Shown piece after piece: positions 53,837-64,000 of a stretch of DNA of 64,000 nucleotides. Source of the DNA: Phoma sp. XZ068 (taxonomy: Eukaryota; Ascomycota; Dothideomycetes; Pleosporales; Didymellaceae). The position numbers and the translations under genes were made by a program. How positions within the stretch are numbered: the first letter of the stretch is position 1; every line of letters starts with the position of its first letter. The stretch is taken from assembly GCA_004835665.1 (NCBI GenBank), contig RBKR01000014.1:682001-746000 (forward strand), written 5' to 3'. Under the pieces are notes generated by a model that saw only the letters and a list, made by a program, of their open reading frames with translations, was not told the DNA's origin and ran no database searches.

Positions 53837-55483
53837 TCAGCCAAATGTTCCAAGCAGTGACGCAACATCTTGCTGTTTTCCCTTTCTTATCTTTCGCTTC
53901 TTGGACCCCTGTTCGTCTTCACCTCGCAGGTGTAGAATTTCTTGCGACCGCTTTGGCTGCATTTCTGCCGGAGCGCTACTACGGGTGAACCAAGATATGC
54001 TATCGTTACGAAGCGAAGGATCTGCTGCGGCGCAGGTAAGGGTGAGTGTGATATGCTCATCAGTCTCCGCCTCAGGTCGTGAGATCTTCTTCGCATATCT
54101 GTACAGATATTCTGTCTTCTCAGCTACCGAGTATTGCACTCCGCACATCATCTGGCAGAGTTTGTCTTCATTTGTCGAGCTTGCGCGTACCCATCGACCT
54201 TCATCACTCCTTGAAGGATCAGTCCTGCCAGTGCTGCGGCGCGATATACCTAAGAGGCCTAGAGCAGGGAAGCTGGATAGATTGTCCAGAACCGTGTCGT
54301 TCGTCGGACCGTCTTCTGATATGGATGACAGGAAGAGCAGCTTCAGCTTCTGGAATGCCTTCTTTTCGCGCACAGCACGACACCAGTCTCGGAAGCTAGA
54401 TCCTCTTAGTGCATTCGTAGTGTTCCTTTGAGCCGGGTTAATATGAACCAAAGCTGCCAACGTTGATATGTCCATCAGCGACATCAGTTGTGACAGATCC
54501 ATATCAATACCGTAAGCGCAGAAGTGAGTCAGTACGCCGCTGTTGAGAATGCTAAGACTTTTGACAATGGAGGACCAGGATGTGACGGAGTCAAGTTGAC
54601 CTACGCGGAAGTGATGAGTGAGCGCCGGTTGGGTAGGGTAGGCTTGCTGGAACAACGTCCAGGCTTCGAAAGTGAGAGTGTCACTGCTTTGATGTCAGCC
54701 ACAGAATCTGTTGTGTAGTTTCTCTACTGACGTGGCTTTGAGTTGTCGATAGATCATACCAGCATAATGCCATCCATAATATACAAGTGCCTCGTGCACG
54801 AAAAGTTCGACATTCCAGCAGCACGACCGCAAGGCCATGTCTCGTAAAGTGCTTGACCCTCGAGATGTTTTCTTGTAAAGCTTGGGATCTACGCGTCTAC
54901 CGGTGGCATGCTTTTTCCATATTGGCACCATAGACCGCACGCGGCTCGATGTTGTCTCTGTGTATATTTGACCATTCTTCGGGTTGAAGGCGTACATCAT
55001 TGTACGGCTCGGAACCCCCAAATCAGGCCGTTCAAAATATAGTGGTTCCTCAGGCGTTGAGACAAACGCAGCTGATACGTCAAGAGGTAGGCCCGAAATC
55101 GAACAGACAACCGTGCAGAGGAGTAAAGGCCGCGAGGGTGACCCTGTTGTTGCAAAAATGTCAGGAAGGCTACACAACCCAAGTCCCGAGGGTTTCAGGC
55201 CTTTTGAGAGATGTTTAACAACCTGAAGTGGTAGTAGATGGGTGTTCGTAGGAAGAAGGATAGAGGTAATGAAGTTGGACGCACAGACAGAAACGCGGTC
55301 TCGCGGCCTCACGTGCACAGTGCAACTGCAGCGCGATGAGTGGAGAATTGGCCCTTCGCTTTCGATCAGGTCTAAAGTGCAGGAATCAAGTGGGTATTAC
55401 ATTTTTTGATCTTAGGGCGCTACTTTTGGTCCAGCAATGCCAAATGATCCTAACTGCTCCGCCTTACCGATCGTAGTTTCCAT
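53837..55483 (-). CDS. unrecognised fungal protein with basic C-terminus
   Basis: Model: exons 55468-55483, 54732-55200 and 53837-54683 (introns 267 and 48 nt), 443 aa. The first exon (METTI) is proposed because the frame upstream of KPSGLGLCSLPDIFATT has no ATG. GTAAGG at 55467 and CAAAAG before 55200 join it in phase, but this start is uncertain. The body has a conserved-looking block: STPEEPLYFERPDLGVPSRT then YAFNPKNGQIYTET, and helices ending KKRKIRKGKQQDV, a likely nuclear signal. No family recognised. The gene runs in the same direction as TAF5 upstream. Confidence 0.6.
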
Positions 55484-55539
55484 AGGACAAATAATCCATC
55501 CAAGAACGCCGTCACACACGAACCAATTCTGGCATGCCT

Positions 55540-58237
55540 TTAAGCTCGCTGTGGCAGATACGCGCTACCAGCCAACACCAAGTTCATTCTTGTGAACTGT
55601 ACTTTATAAACTGGCGAGTCCTTTGTGGGGAAGGCACTGATCTGATCCGCTGAGACACCTGTCTCCTTTGCGGCCTTCTTCGTTGTGACTGTAGTGCCAC
55701 TTGCACCCTTCGTTGTGAGTGCGCCGTCTGTCTTGGCTGCGCCATCAGTACCTTTGCCGGCACTCTCCGTGGTCTCTTGCAGAACATCCCAGACTCGGAC
55801 AGTCTTGTCTGCGCCGGCAGACACGAGGACGCTAGACTCCACACTCCACGAGAGCGACCAGATGCCGCCTTTGCCATGGCCGCGCATGCGCTTTCGCCGA
55901 CGTCCTGTCTCAAGGTTCCACAGTACAATATTCCCGGCATCGTCTGCAGAGGCCAGCGTCTTGCCATCGGGCGAGCAGGCGATAGCTGTAACGTTACCAG
56001 TGTGACCTGTGAAGAGACGCAGGCAGTTACCACCAGAGATATGCCACATGCGAACTGTACGGTCGCAGGATCCTGTGAAGACGTAGAGGTTGTTGGGATG
56101 GAAAGCAACACAGTCAACGTCGTTGTCATGCCCTACGTAGATGCGAAGCGGCTCAATGTGGTCGGTGGACCAGAGACGCGCAGTGCGGTCATTGGAGCCA
56201 GTGAGGAAGTAGTGCCCGTATGGACCCCACTGAAGATCCCAGATGGGGTTGTCGTGGCCACGGTAGGCGACTAGGCATGTCCATGTGTCCAGAGACCACA
56301 GGCGAACGGTCTTGTCTTCTGAGCAGGAGAGGAGGAATTGGGTGTTGGTAGGTGGACCGCCTTCAACGCGGTTTGAGGTAGATGGAGAGAAGGAGACGGC
56401 GTAGACTGGGCCCGCGTGACCAACAAGGCGACGCGATGACGACGGCTGTATGTTGGCCTCAGGTAACGACGATGTTAGAGGGCTACCATCCATGGACCAA
56501 ACGCGAATGTACGACTCAGCCATGCCAGCTGCGACAAGCTGATTGTCGCCTGAAAACTCAATGCAGTTGATACTGTCGTATGTGTTGTGGAATGTGTACA
56601 TGGTTACGCTGACAGCTGGGCCGACACCACCGGTACGGCCTTCCATCTTGTAACGGTCACGGTACTCCATAATCTTCGCTACTTCCATTGAGACATCACG
56701 CGCTAGTGACGGTGGTAGTGGTACTGTGTCGCGCGACGGGCCGTCTTCTGTTGGCTCTCGCTTGATGCGTTGCTCATACTCGTCCACAAGAGACGACTGT
56801 CCTGGCTTAGGCGCGTTCTTGGCGTCTTCGTCTTGCAATGTGGCTCTGACATCGTCTTGCAAGTCTTGATCTTGGGGATACGGGCCAAGCTGCAGCCGAA
56901 TTCGCGCAGCATCAGCTTCTGGATCATGACGGCTTGTGAGTGGATGACCAGGGTTGTGTCCTGGAATGCCTTCATCTTCCGCTGGAAGCTCATCCTCGCC
57001 CTGTCCACCAGCCAGGATCGCAGCTATGCTTTTCTCTGCAGTCGCTGTCCGGTCGACGGTGACGATGTTCAGGTGCTCCCGGATGATGTCCATCAGCGCC
57101 TGACCGCCCTCGAACATCTTGGACTCCAGGAACTGGATAAGGTTGTAGAAGGGCATCGTGGTCAAGGTTAAGCGGTACTTGTTGTCGGTATAAAGTTTCG
57201 CAATGTTGCTTTCCGTGAGGTGAGAAGGCAAGCGAACCTGGCGGAGTGTCTTGATCTCATCGCTATGATCGCGCTCAAATTGATTGTGATATGTTGCGAA
57301 GAATGTTTCGGCGTCTTTTGTGAAGTAATCACGCACCAGGTCCATGAATGAGTACACAAAAACTGGCCACAGTAGCTTCTTCAACTCAGGTCTGTACAGG
57401 TCCAGGTTGTCTTCTGTGTATTTCCTCAACAATTCGAACGACTTCGTGTACTTCGCGCCGCCTGCTTCCGTACTGCCGCTGACGAGAGGCTGGCCGTTCG
57501 CTTGGGGCTCGGACTCCTTGCGGAGCATCGCTTCGGTGCGTACATAGCCCTTCTTGGAGAGATATTCTAAGACCTTCAAAGGGTTAGCAGGCTAAAAGCG
57601 GAAATCTACGCGGAAAAAAACATTTCAATGCATTGGACTCGAGGCGTCTGTACAATGCCGAACCAGGTAAACATGTAATGCGAGGGTTCCCAGGCCAGGA
57701 GACTGACTTTGTTGCGGTATACGATGTCTGAGGTATTCATGCTGTAATAGTGCGACTCTGATTGGGACAAGTGACGTGGTGGCTGGCCTTGCCTGGATGC
57801 GACAGTATGCGGTCCAGATTGCATCGTGTACGAAGGATCAGTCGTGTGGAAGTTGCGCAGTGGCGGTTGAGACGTGGTAGTTTGCGCGATAGCCGCAATG
57901 CATGGTCCAGCTTAAGAAGAGTTGATATTCTTTTGACGTGGGGGTTGTAGATGTGTTCCAGGTACTTTCACTTGGTGGTGTGCTCCCGAGACGTGCTGCG
58001 CAAATCATAGCCAACCCCCGAATGCAAGGTGAATTGACATGGCAGCTCACTGAAAAAGATGCCACTTACGATTTGGTTCAAGTTCTGTTGCGACTGAGGT
58101 CCAGATGTGCTGGGCGGCGGCGGACCAGCGCTCTGTTGCGGCGGCATGTTGCTGTGAGGTGGCAGGCCAGCGCTGGGAGGACCATTTGTGCCTACGCTCA
58201 TCGCACGCGCAGGCCCTGGCCCCGGTGGGCCTGACAT
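55540..58237 (-). CDS. taf5: TAF5, WD40 subunit of TFIID and SAGA
   Basis: Exons 58070-58237 and 55540-57573 give 733 aa. The intron (57574-58069) is 496 nt, ten times the local norm. A Gly/Pro-rich start (MSGPPGPGPARAM) runs into a LisH motif that spans the junction: NLNQIVLEYLSKKGYVRTEA. The TAF5 N-terminal dimerisation domain (about 90-220) has FVYSFMDLVRDYF and FYNLIQFLESKMFE. Six or seven WD40 repeats fill the C-terminal half, for example DKTVRLWSLDTW, DRTARLWSTDH and DKTVRVWDVLQ. A Lys/Thr-rich insertion lies after the last full repeat. TAF5 nucleates both TFIID and SAGA. It is divergent from MED11. Confidence 0.95.
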
Positions 58238-58635
58238 GTCGAAATCGTTCCTTCTCTTGGATGCTCGCGCGTGGTGTCGCTACTTGGGCTATGTCCAACC
58301 TGGGGAGGAGCGAGGCGCGTTGCGTGGTCGAGTCTGTGGGGATCGCAGGAACAGTGATGATGCGCAAGGGAGTTTTGGCGTCGCAGACGCAGCGAAAGGC
58401 GCGTAGAGGGCACGCGATCGAGATAGGTCTGTCGTGGAGTCGTCACCGAGGCTTGTCGCATTGCGGAGTGAGCGGAGGAGACATTTGGTAGCGATGACCT
58501 GTGGCTGGTGCTGCCAATGGTGGGGCACCAGCCACATGCCACCACTCTCATCTATCCACGCGCTTTCGGACAACGCTTGCCCTTGTCGCAGACCCTCAAT
58601 CGCCCAGAAAAACAATCGCAAGGGTGCAAAGCAAC
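58238..58635. promoter_or_regulatory. 398-bp bidirectional promoter of TAF5 and MED11
   Basis: The whole space between two divergent start codons of Pol II transcription factors. No classical TATA motif noticed. Confidence 0.5.
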
Positions 58636-59265
58636 ATGTCGACAGATGCTGAAAGCCAAGATGCCATGGAGACGGATGCGCCAACCTCTCCACAGCCTCA
58701 AGGCGAAGCAGGACCAGCTGTTTCACAACAAACATACCGCCAAATCGCAGCGTCCCACATCGAAGCTCTGAACAAGCTCAACAGCAACTTGCCTGACATC
58801 CTCGCTCTGATCGCAGCCGCACTCTCCCAGCTCACCAACAATCCCATCCAATCCGAGCCACGGGACGACTCACCCCAAGCGCGCAACATGGACACGCTCG
58901 CCTTCAGCAGCGCAATAAAGTCGTTGATGCAAGGCTTTCGGGAGGCTCTTGTCGAGCAAATAAACGATTTGGAGCGCTACAAGGTCATTCCAGCCACTAT
59001 GCCCAAGTTCACAGCTCTCCCAAGCGCCATGCCCGGCGTGGGCGCACAGCAACAGCAGCAACAAGCGCCTGCAAAGCAGGACCCCGATGCTGGTGTCAAG
59101 AACGGAGGATATGGCGACTTCGACGTTGGCGTGTTGAATGCACGGGTCGCATCTGGGCAGGTGGGAGGGGAGGATACACTGAATAGGGTCAAGGCTGTGC
59201 TGGACGAGCTGTTGGAGAGGAGTGGGCAGGCGAGCGCTGGAGAGGAGATTGCAGTTGACGGCTGA
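58636..59265 (+). CDS. med11: Mediator subunit MED11
   Basis: Intronless, 209 aa from the ATG at 58636 (MSTDAESQDAMETD). An in-frame ATG 45 codons upstream lies in leader sequence. The helical core YRQIAASHIEALNKLNSNLP then ILALIAAALSQLTN matches the MED11 N-terminal helix. LAFSSAIKSLMQGFREALVE gives the second helix. The C-terminal extension has a Gln run (QQQQQQ) and a Gly-rich segment. MED11 pairs with MED22 in the Mediator head, which contacts TFIIH and Pol II. Confidence 0.75.
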   Translation: MSTDAESQDAMETDAPTSPQPQGEAGPAVSQQTYRQIAASHIEALNKLNSNLPDILALIAAALSQLTNNPIQSEPRDDSPQARNMDTLAFSSAIKSLMQGFREALVEQINDLERYKVIPATMPKFTALPSAMPGVGAQQQQQQAPAKQDPDAGVKNGGYGDFDVGVLNARVASGQVGGEDTLNRVKAVLDELLERSGQASAGEEIAVDG

Positions 59266-59623
59266 AGAAGAGGAGAATACGCATATCGGCCACACAATCT
59301 ATGGACAGACGCTGTTCGCCATACGTCAGAGCCTCTGGGATAGATCAGAGGACCACACGAGCCCCTGGAGGTTATACGCATACCGTCCTGTGCCAAGTCA
59401 ATTCGACTGTTGGACTGCACAGGATAAGCTCGAGACTGTAAAAGCGACTGGCTACATCGTGGGACAGCTGTTAGATACAGAGCGCCAGGGGAATAGGGTA
59501 CAGAAGCACAGCAACCTATTACACACTGGCTCTGTGGAGGATCTTAGTTATTTCGCCCATTAGAGAGGAGCGAGGAGTATGGCATACTACATACAACCTA
59601 ACCTGATCAACTCAGCAAACAAT
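59266..59623. other. convergent intergenic
   Basis: 3' flanks of MED11 and the methyltransferase gene; no feature. Confidence 0.5.
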
Positions 59624-60613
59624 TCACGCGCTGCCTCTTAGCTGCAGCACATCCCTCATAACTCCAATATCTTGTGGCGTCGTCCTGCAACACCCTCCTA
59701 CAAGCACCGCACCCGCATCAGCCCACTGCCTTGTCTTGACCGCCAACTGTCCACCCTCCGTCCGCTTTCCCTCCCACTCCCGCGCGGCCGCATTCCACTG
59801 CTCGCCTGAGTTCGGATATACAATCGCCTTCCACTCCTTCCCCTCTTGCAAAGGCTTAAGCGCCTTGAGTGCTGCGAGTAAGATGTCATCTGGCACGCAG
59901 TTGAAGCCAACGGCAATGACTTGCGGAGTGTTGGAGAAGAGGGCAACGATTTGCGGAAGCGGTGTGCCGTCGCTGATATGCTCCGCGTCGCGGAGCGTGA
60001 ATGTGAACCAGGCTTCTGTGCCGTTGAATTCCTCCGCGAGCAACTCAAGCAGCGCTTCTGTCTCGCCCAGACTAGGAATCGTTTCGCACGCCAGGACATC
60101 CACGCCGGCTTCGACCAGCGCTTGTATCCTCCCACGGTGGAAGGCCTTCATGTCTTCCTTGGATAGATGGTAGTCGCCGCGGTACTCACTTCCATCCGCG
60201 AGGAATGCGCCATATGGTCCCACGCTGCCCGCAACGAAGAGGCGGTTTCTGATCCTCAATTTCTCTGCCTCGTTCAAACCCTTGGCAAGGTCTTCAACAC
60301 ACTCGTCTCTCGCCTCTTGCGCCAATCGCACACTCTTCCTCACAATATCCTTGCCCTGCTCTTCATTGAGATTGAGATGTTTACTGAGTCCTGCAAGAGA
60401 CGCTTGATAAGATGCTGTGATGGCGACTTGAGCACCGGCTCGGTAGTAGTCCAAATGTGTCTGCTTGATCAAAGAGGGGTTTTGGATGAGGATGTCGGCC
60501 GACCAGAGGGCACCTGAGATATCTGCGCCAAGAGTCTCTAGGTAGGTTGCTAGTGCCCCGTCCAGAATGACGGGAGAATTGAGATGTGCAGATAGCTTGT
60601 GAAGGTCCGCCAT
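59624..60613 (-). CDS. homocysteine S-methyltransferase
   Basis: Intronless, 329 aa. Transfers a methyl group from S-methylmethionine or S-adenosylmethionine to homocysteine, making methionine (yeast Mht1/Sam4 family). The barrel begins VILDGALATYLETLGADISG. Zinc ligands are C239 in VGFNCVPDD and C308/C309 in LVGGCCRTTPQDI. AGSVGPYGAFLADGSEYRGD and DVLACETIPSLGETEAL are also typical. It ends shortly after the zinc cysteines, as usual. Probably cytosolic. Confidence 0.94.
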   Translation of the reverse strand: MADLHKLSAHLNSPVILDGALATYLETLGADISGALWSADILIQNPSLIKQTHLDYYRAGAQVAITASYQASLAGLSKHLNLNEEQGKDIVRKSVRLAQEARDECVEDLAKGLNEAEKLRIRNRLFVAGSVGPYGAFLADGSEYRGDYHLSKEDMKAFHRGRIQALVEAGVDVLACETIPSLGETEALLELLAEEFNGTEAWFTFTLRDAEHISDGTPLPQIVALFSNTPQVIAVGFNCVPDDILLAALKALKPLQEGKEWKAIVYPNSGEQWNAAAREWEGKRTEGGQLAVKTRQWADAGAVLVGGCCRTTPQDIGVMRDVLQLRGSA

Positions 60614-61084
60614 TTTGTCAATTTTTGAAGCTTTGGTGGGCAGAATAGACTTTTTATGATATCGTTGTCACGAGTGTGGTACTTACGCAATGTGAAATGC
60701 ATCTTAGCCGATGTTCGGGGGTGGAAAATCTGGGGAAAGGGCCGACTGTGTCTGCAACGCAACGCGCACTTCAACACCATAAACCAGCATGAGCAAAACG
60801 TTCGGCCGTGGAAACTTGTATTTTATATTGCATGCTAAAGTGTTGCCGGCCATCGTAACTAGTAACATATCGACACGAAAACCTGTATAGCTAAAGAACA
60901 CACGGTCCTAAAAAGTCATTCACCTTTACCCACGACGCGTATATCACTATGCGCATGACCGGAATACGCGATCGATGCTGGGTTCAATAAAAGATGCAAC
61001 AATTACCCTCACGTAAGACCGAGAAAGCACGTTTGCCTAACAACCCATGCGAGATCGTCTTGATGACGAACGAGGGATGTACGT
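60614..61084. other. intergenic
   Basis: Between two minus-strand genes; no supported feature. Confidence 0.5.
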
Positions 61085-62895
61085 TTAAGCGAAGAGCGCG
61101 AAGGCCACGGCGATGACGATGGCTGCAATCGGGCCCTGGCCTACAGCAACGATTAAGCCCATATTGACAGGAACCTCGATGTATGATGGAGTGGGGGCGA
61201 CGATGGTGCCATTGGTGCTGCCAGATGGATGAGGGTAGCTGTGCGAGAGTTAGCATTGCTCAGAAAATGGTAGCTGTTAAGACTTACCCGGATCCAGATG
61301 GAATATATCCGGTACCGCGGCTCGTGGGTACGGCATCTGTGGCGGTGTTGGTGGATGGGTTGCTTCGCGATAATGGCGCAGTAATGTAGCTCGTCGATGT
61401 CATGGTCAAACGGCTTGTAATTCTAGTAGTGCCATTGGTGACGGTCGTGCTGGCTGGAGGGGGAGGACCAGGGTAGACAAAGCCTGAGCTAGCAGACGTG
61501 ACGACGGGATATGTACCAGACACGGTGCTTAAGGATCCAGATGGCAAGACTGGAACTGAACCGGATGGGTAACCTTGAGCAGCGCTTGACGACCCTTGAG
61601 TGGGAAGTACAGTCGTTTCAGGAGCTGTTGGTCTGGCCGAGGAGGTACCAGATGCGCTGAGGCCTGAGGAACTGGGTCCAGAGTCTGTATTCGTGCCAAC
61701 GGGGCCGGTAGAGCTGACGCTGTCAGGACCCCTTGAGGCCCAGGAGCCGGATGTGGGGACAGCGTCAGTGGCGGTGTTGATTAGAGAGGATGGTGAGTAG
61801 GAACCACTTGATGGAGGTGCACTGGAGCCAGGATGGCCAGAAGTGGAGATGGCATCGGTATAACTCGACGCCCACGGCGAGCTCGAGCCACTGGGAACGA
61901 TACTGGGTGCAGGATATCTGGAGGTAGGGACTGCGTCGGTGTTACTTGGCACAGTTGGGGAGTTGGCGCCGCTGGATGGACTGGCACTCGAAGCTGAGTG
62001 TCCGGAAGTGGAGACATCGGTTGCAGTGTTGCTTGGCGCTGAGGAACGACCATGACCGGTGGAAGGCGTAATACCAGGTGTGGAAGCAGCGTCTGTGTTT
62101 GTATCTATCGTAGGAATTCTTGACGGTTGAGAGGAGATGTGGCCAGCGGAGGAGGCTGGGTCAGACACCGCAGGAGGGAAAGAGGTGGGTACAGAGTCGG
62201 TAAGACTACCTGGCAGCGAGACTGAGCCACTTGGGCTGGGTCGTGGCACGATAACTGTATCAGTGCCGGAGGGCCCAATGGGCTGAGCCGAGGTCTGACC
62301 AGGAGGCATGTAGTTGCTCGAAGGTCCAGATGCACCAGGTGGGAACGAGGTTGGAATCGAGTCGGTCTCTGTGGCTGGCAGAGAAGGATTGGGCGATATC
62401 AGGCTGACTGAGAAGTCAATCGACCGTGAACGACCCGTAGGCAAAGCCGAGCTCTGGACAGGCGGGACATAGGCGCTCGATGAGCCAGACACACCCGGCG
62501 GGAAAGAAGTGGGAACCGAGTCAGAGAGAGTATCCGTCGTGCCTGGTGAGTTGGTGGACAAAATCGAGCTGAGAACAAACGACGGCACATGTCCAGACTC
62601 AGGTGGTTGAAGGCCAGGAGTCGAGGCGACTGGGCAGACCGTTGCCGTTACGCTCACAACAGTAGTCGAGGTGGACACTTCCGTGGCGCTAGCAACTGGA
62701 CAGTTGGTGATACTCGCAGCACACTTAGTGATGGTGTATGTTGACGTCTTATAGACTACAATGGTAGTGGTGCTGTCTGTGGCTGGTGTTAGTAGAGCTT
62801 GCCACAACTGGGTAGCACTCACCATCTCGACCGACGAGAGGCTGAACGGCAGATGCAACACATCCGAACAGAGCGGCCATCTGAAGAACCTTCAT
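61085..62895 (-). CDS. Ser/Thr/Pro-rich cell-surface protein, probably GPI-anchored
   Basis: Exons 62823-62895, 61288-62776 and 61085-61238 (introns 46 and 49 nt) give 571 aa. Signal peptide MKVLQMAALFGCVASA. The short Cys-containing head, with KTSTYTITKCAASITNCP and SVTATVCPVA, is typical of fungal wall proteins. A roughly 420-residue mucin-like region holds imperfect repeats around DSVPTSFPP, TDAVPTSG and SSAPPSSG. The last exon ends in GPIAAIVIAVAFALFA after a small-residue segment, a GPI-anchor-type tail. Function is likely wall structure or adhesion. Confidence 0.85.
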
Positions 62896-63745
62896 GGTGA
62901 AGCAGTGCTGGCGGTGATACGAGTGTATAAAGGAGTGTATATGGCAGCAACAGACTGGATGTCAATTGCCCTGGTGGGTGGGTAATGAGTGTAGGGAGTC
63001 GGTGGAAAGAGAACAGGTCAAGAGCTGAGTGTTGTTATAAAGAATGAGAGCGAAGGCGCCAAGGCGGTAGCGTCGAAGCAAGAGCAAGAGGGCAGTTGCC
63101 GATGGGACCAAAACAAATAGCAACAGGACGAAAGAGCTCTCCGAGTGAAGCCCAGCGGCGCAGGACCATTGTGGAAGTCGCGCTGCTACGTCATTGAGCA
63201 CTTGATTGGCTCTCTGAGCGCAGCCTCACCGACAACATGGGGAATTGCATTGTCAGCACGTGACGGCACCTTCACTGTCTAGCATCTAGCAAAGTTCCGT
63301 CTCACAGCACATTTAGCTTTCTAGGACGGAACACACGTCACAGGCAACACAGAAAGGTTATTGGAACCGCAGGCTACTGCTTAGAGAAGCAAGTTAGGCT
63401 GCCTGCATTTGCACTACCGCAGTGTCCTATTGCGTGTGCAAGGCGGTGACACTCTGGGTAAACATGGCACAGACGCAACTGCCCCGCCTCGTCCCCGACC
63501 TCTCTTTCACCTACACTTTTGAGCACTTTCCAGGTCTCTGCGCCACCCTTGCACGCAAAAACTCTGCAGCGCGCCGCGCCACCAGTGCTCAGCTCCCATA
63601 TTAAGCTGCTTTCCTCCCCCTCTGCCATCCTTTTCCACGACACACCTTCAACTCCATCGCGCAAGCATTCGTCCACGCTGCAGTAATATCAAACATATTT
63701 CCAGCTCTACCGCATCACCAATTCAACAAGCTTACTGCAGTCACC
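62896..63745. promoter_or_regulatory. shared upstream region of two secreted-protein genes
   Basis: 850 bp between divergent start codons. Pyrimidine-rich leader towards the plus gene. A TATAAA at about 62926-62931 falls inside the likely leader of the minus gene and is probably not its TATA box. Confidence 0.35.
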
Positions 63746-64000
63746 ATGGTTGTCTTCAAGGTCTTCGTCGCTGCTGCGCTCGCCTGCGTTGTTGTCGCTC
63801 ACGATCCTCCCCATGGCAGTGAGTACACCGTCAACTCTGTGTAGCTCAAGCTAACATCTTCTATAGCCGCCTGTGTCGCCCCAGTCACTGTGACTGTCAC
63901 CAAGACTGTGTGCGGCACGCCTGACGTGCCTGTTCACACTCCACCCGCGGTTCCCTCCTACGCGGCGCCTCCACCTCCGCCTGCTCCTCCAGTCACTTCG
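63746..64000 (+). CDS. secreted Pro-rich protein, 5' part, cut by the window edge
   Basis: Exon 1 is 63746-63818 (signal peptide MVVFKVFVAAALACVVVA, then HDPPHG). A 48-nt intron (63819-63866, GTGAGT donor) follows, and exon 2 runs from 63867 past the edge. The mature N-terminus TACVAPVTVTVTKTVCGTPD is followed by a Pro/Val-rich stretch (AAPPPPPAPPVTS). Exon 1 length (73 nt) and intron phase (1) equal those of the divergent wall-protein gene at 62895. Likely an extracellular or wall protein; the C-terminus is not visible. Confidence 0.75.

Noticed and set aside
1..64000. Transposons, CRISPR arrays, tRNA and rRNA genes, telomeric repeats
   Set aside because: Looked for terminal repeats, transposase or reverse-transcriptase motifs, tRNA T-loops and TTAGGG runs; none found by eye.

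Overview
The window reads as nuclear DNA of a filamentous ascomycete (Pezizomycotina). Genes are compact and lie on both strands. They are split by short GT-AG introns, mostly 44-60 nt, with yeast-like branch points. The set includes an AA9 polysaccharide monooxygenase with a CBM1 module, an RNA-dependent RNA polymerase, mitochondrial ClpP and a complex I NDUFA11 homologue. Dothideomycetes is the most likely class, but that is inference. No mobile element, CRISPR array, rRNA gene or convincing tRNA gene was seen. Exon joins were worked out by eye from splice signals and reading-frame continuity.

Layout. 1-5.7 kb: the 3' end of an unknown gene, a doubtful small gene, GPI1 (first step of GPI-anchor synthesis) and a small membrane protein ending one base before GPI1. 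5.7-11.1 kb: a UCH-type deubiquitinase, a small secreted SH3-like protein, the RNA polymerase II assembly factor RBA50 and a lectin-like membrane protein. 11.7-18.7 kb: an Hsp70-like ATPase without a substrate-binding domain, divergent from a 699-aa coiled-coil protein that is followed by an unrecognised basic protein. This is the best candidate here for an undescribed system. 19-25 kb: an unknown gene, DNA ligase I, and a presumed mitochondrial protein divergent from ClpP. 25.5-29.6 kb: an RNA-dependent RNA polymerase. 29.8-38 kb: a GNAT acetyltransferase, the cohesin acetyltransferase ECO1, a proline-rich disordered protein, a tubulin cofactor C-like protein and NDUFA11. 38.5-47.5 kb: UBP2 deubiquitinase, an Mpv17/PMP22 protein, hexokinase and the AA9-CBM1 enzyme. 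49-55.5 kb: a secreted S41-type peptidase, eIF1 and an unknown protein. 55.5-60.6 kb: TAF5 divergent from MED11, then homocysteine S-methyltransferase. 61-64 kb: two divergent genes for secreted Ser/Thr- or Pro-rich proteins, the second cut by the window edge.

Themes. Two divergent pairs share function: TAF5 with MED11 (Pol II transcription), and the presumed mitochondrial protein with ClpP. Three otherwise convincing genes (Hsp70-like, RdRP, NDUFA11) each appear off by a single base. This is either local sequence error in short homopolymers or real damage, and it decides whether those genes are intact.
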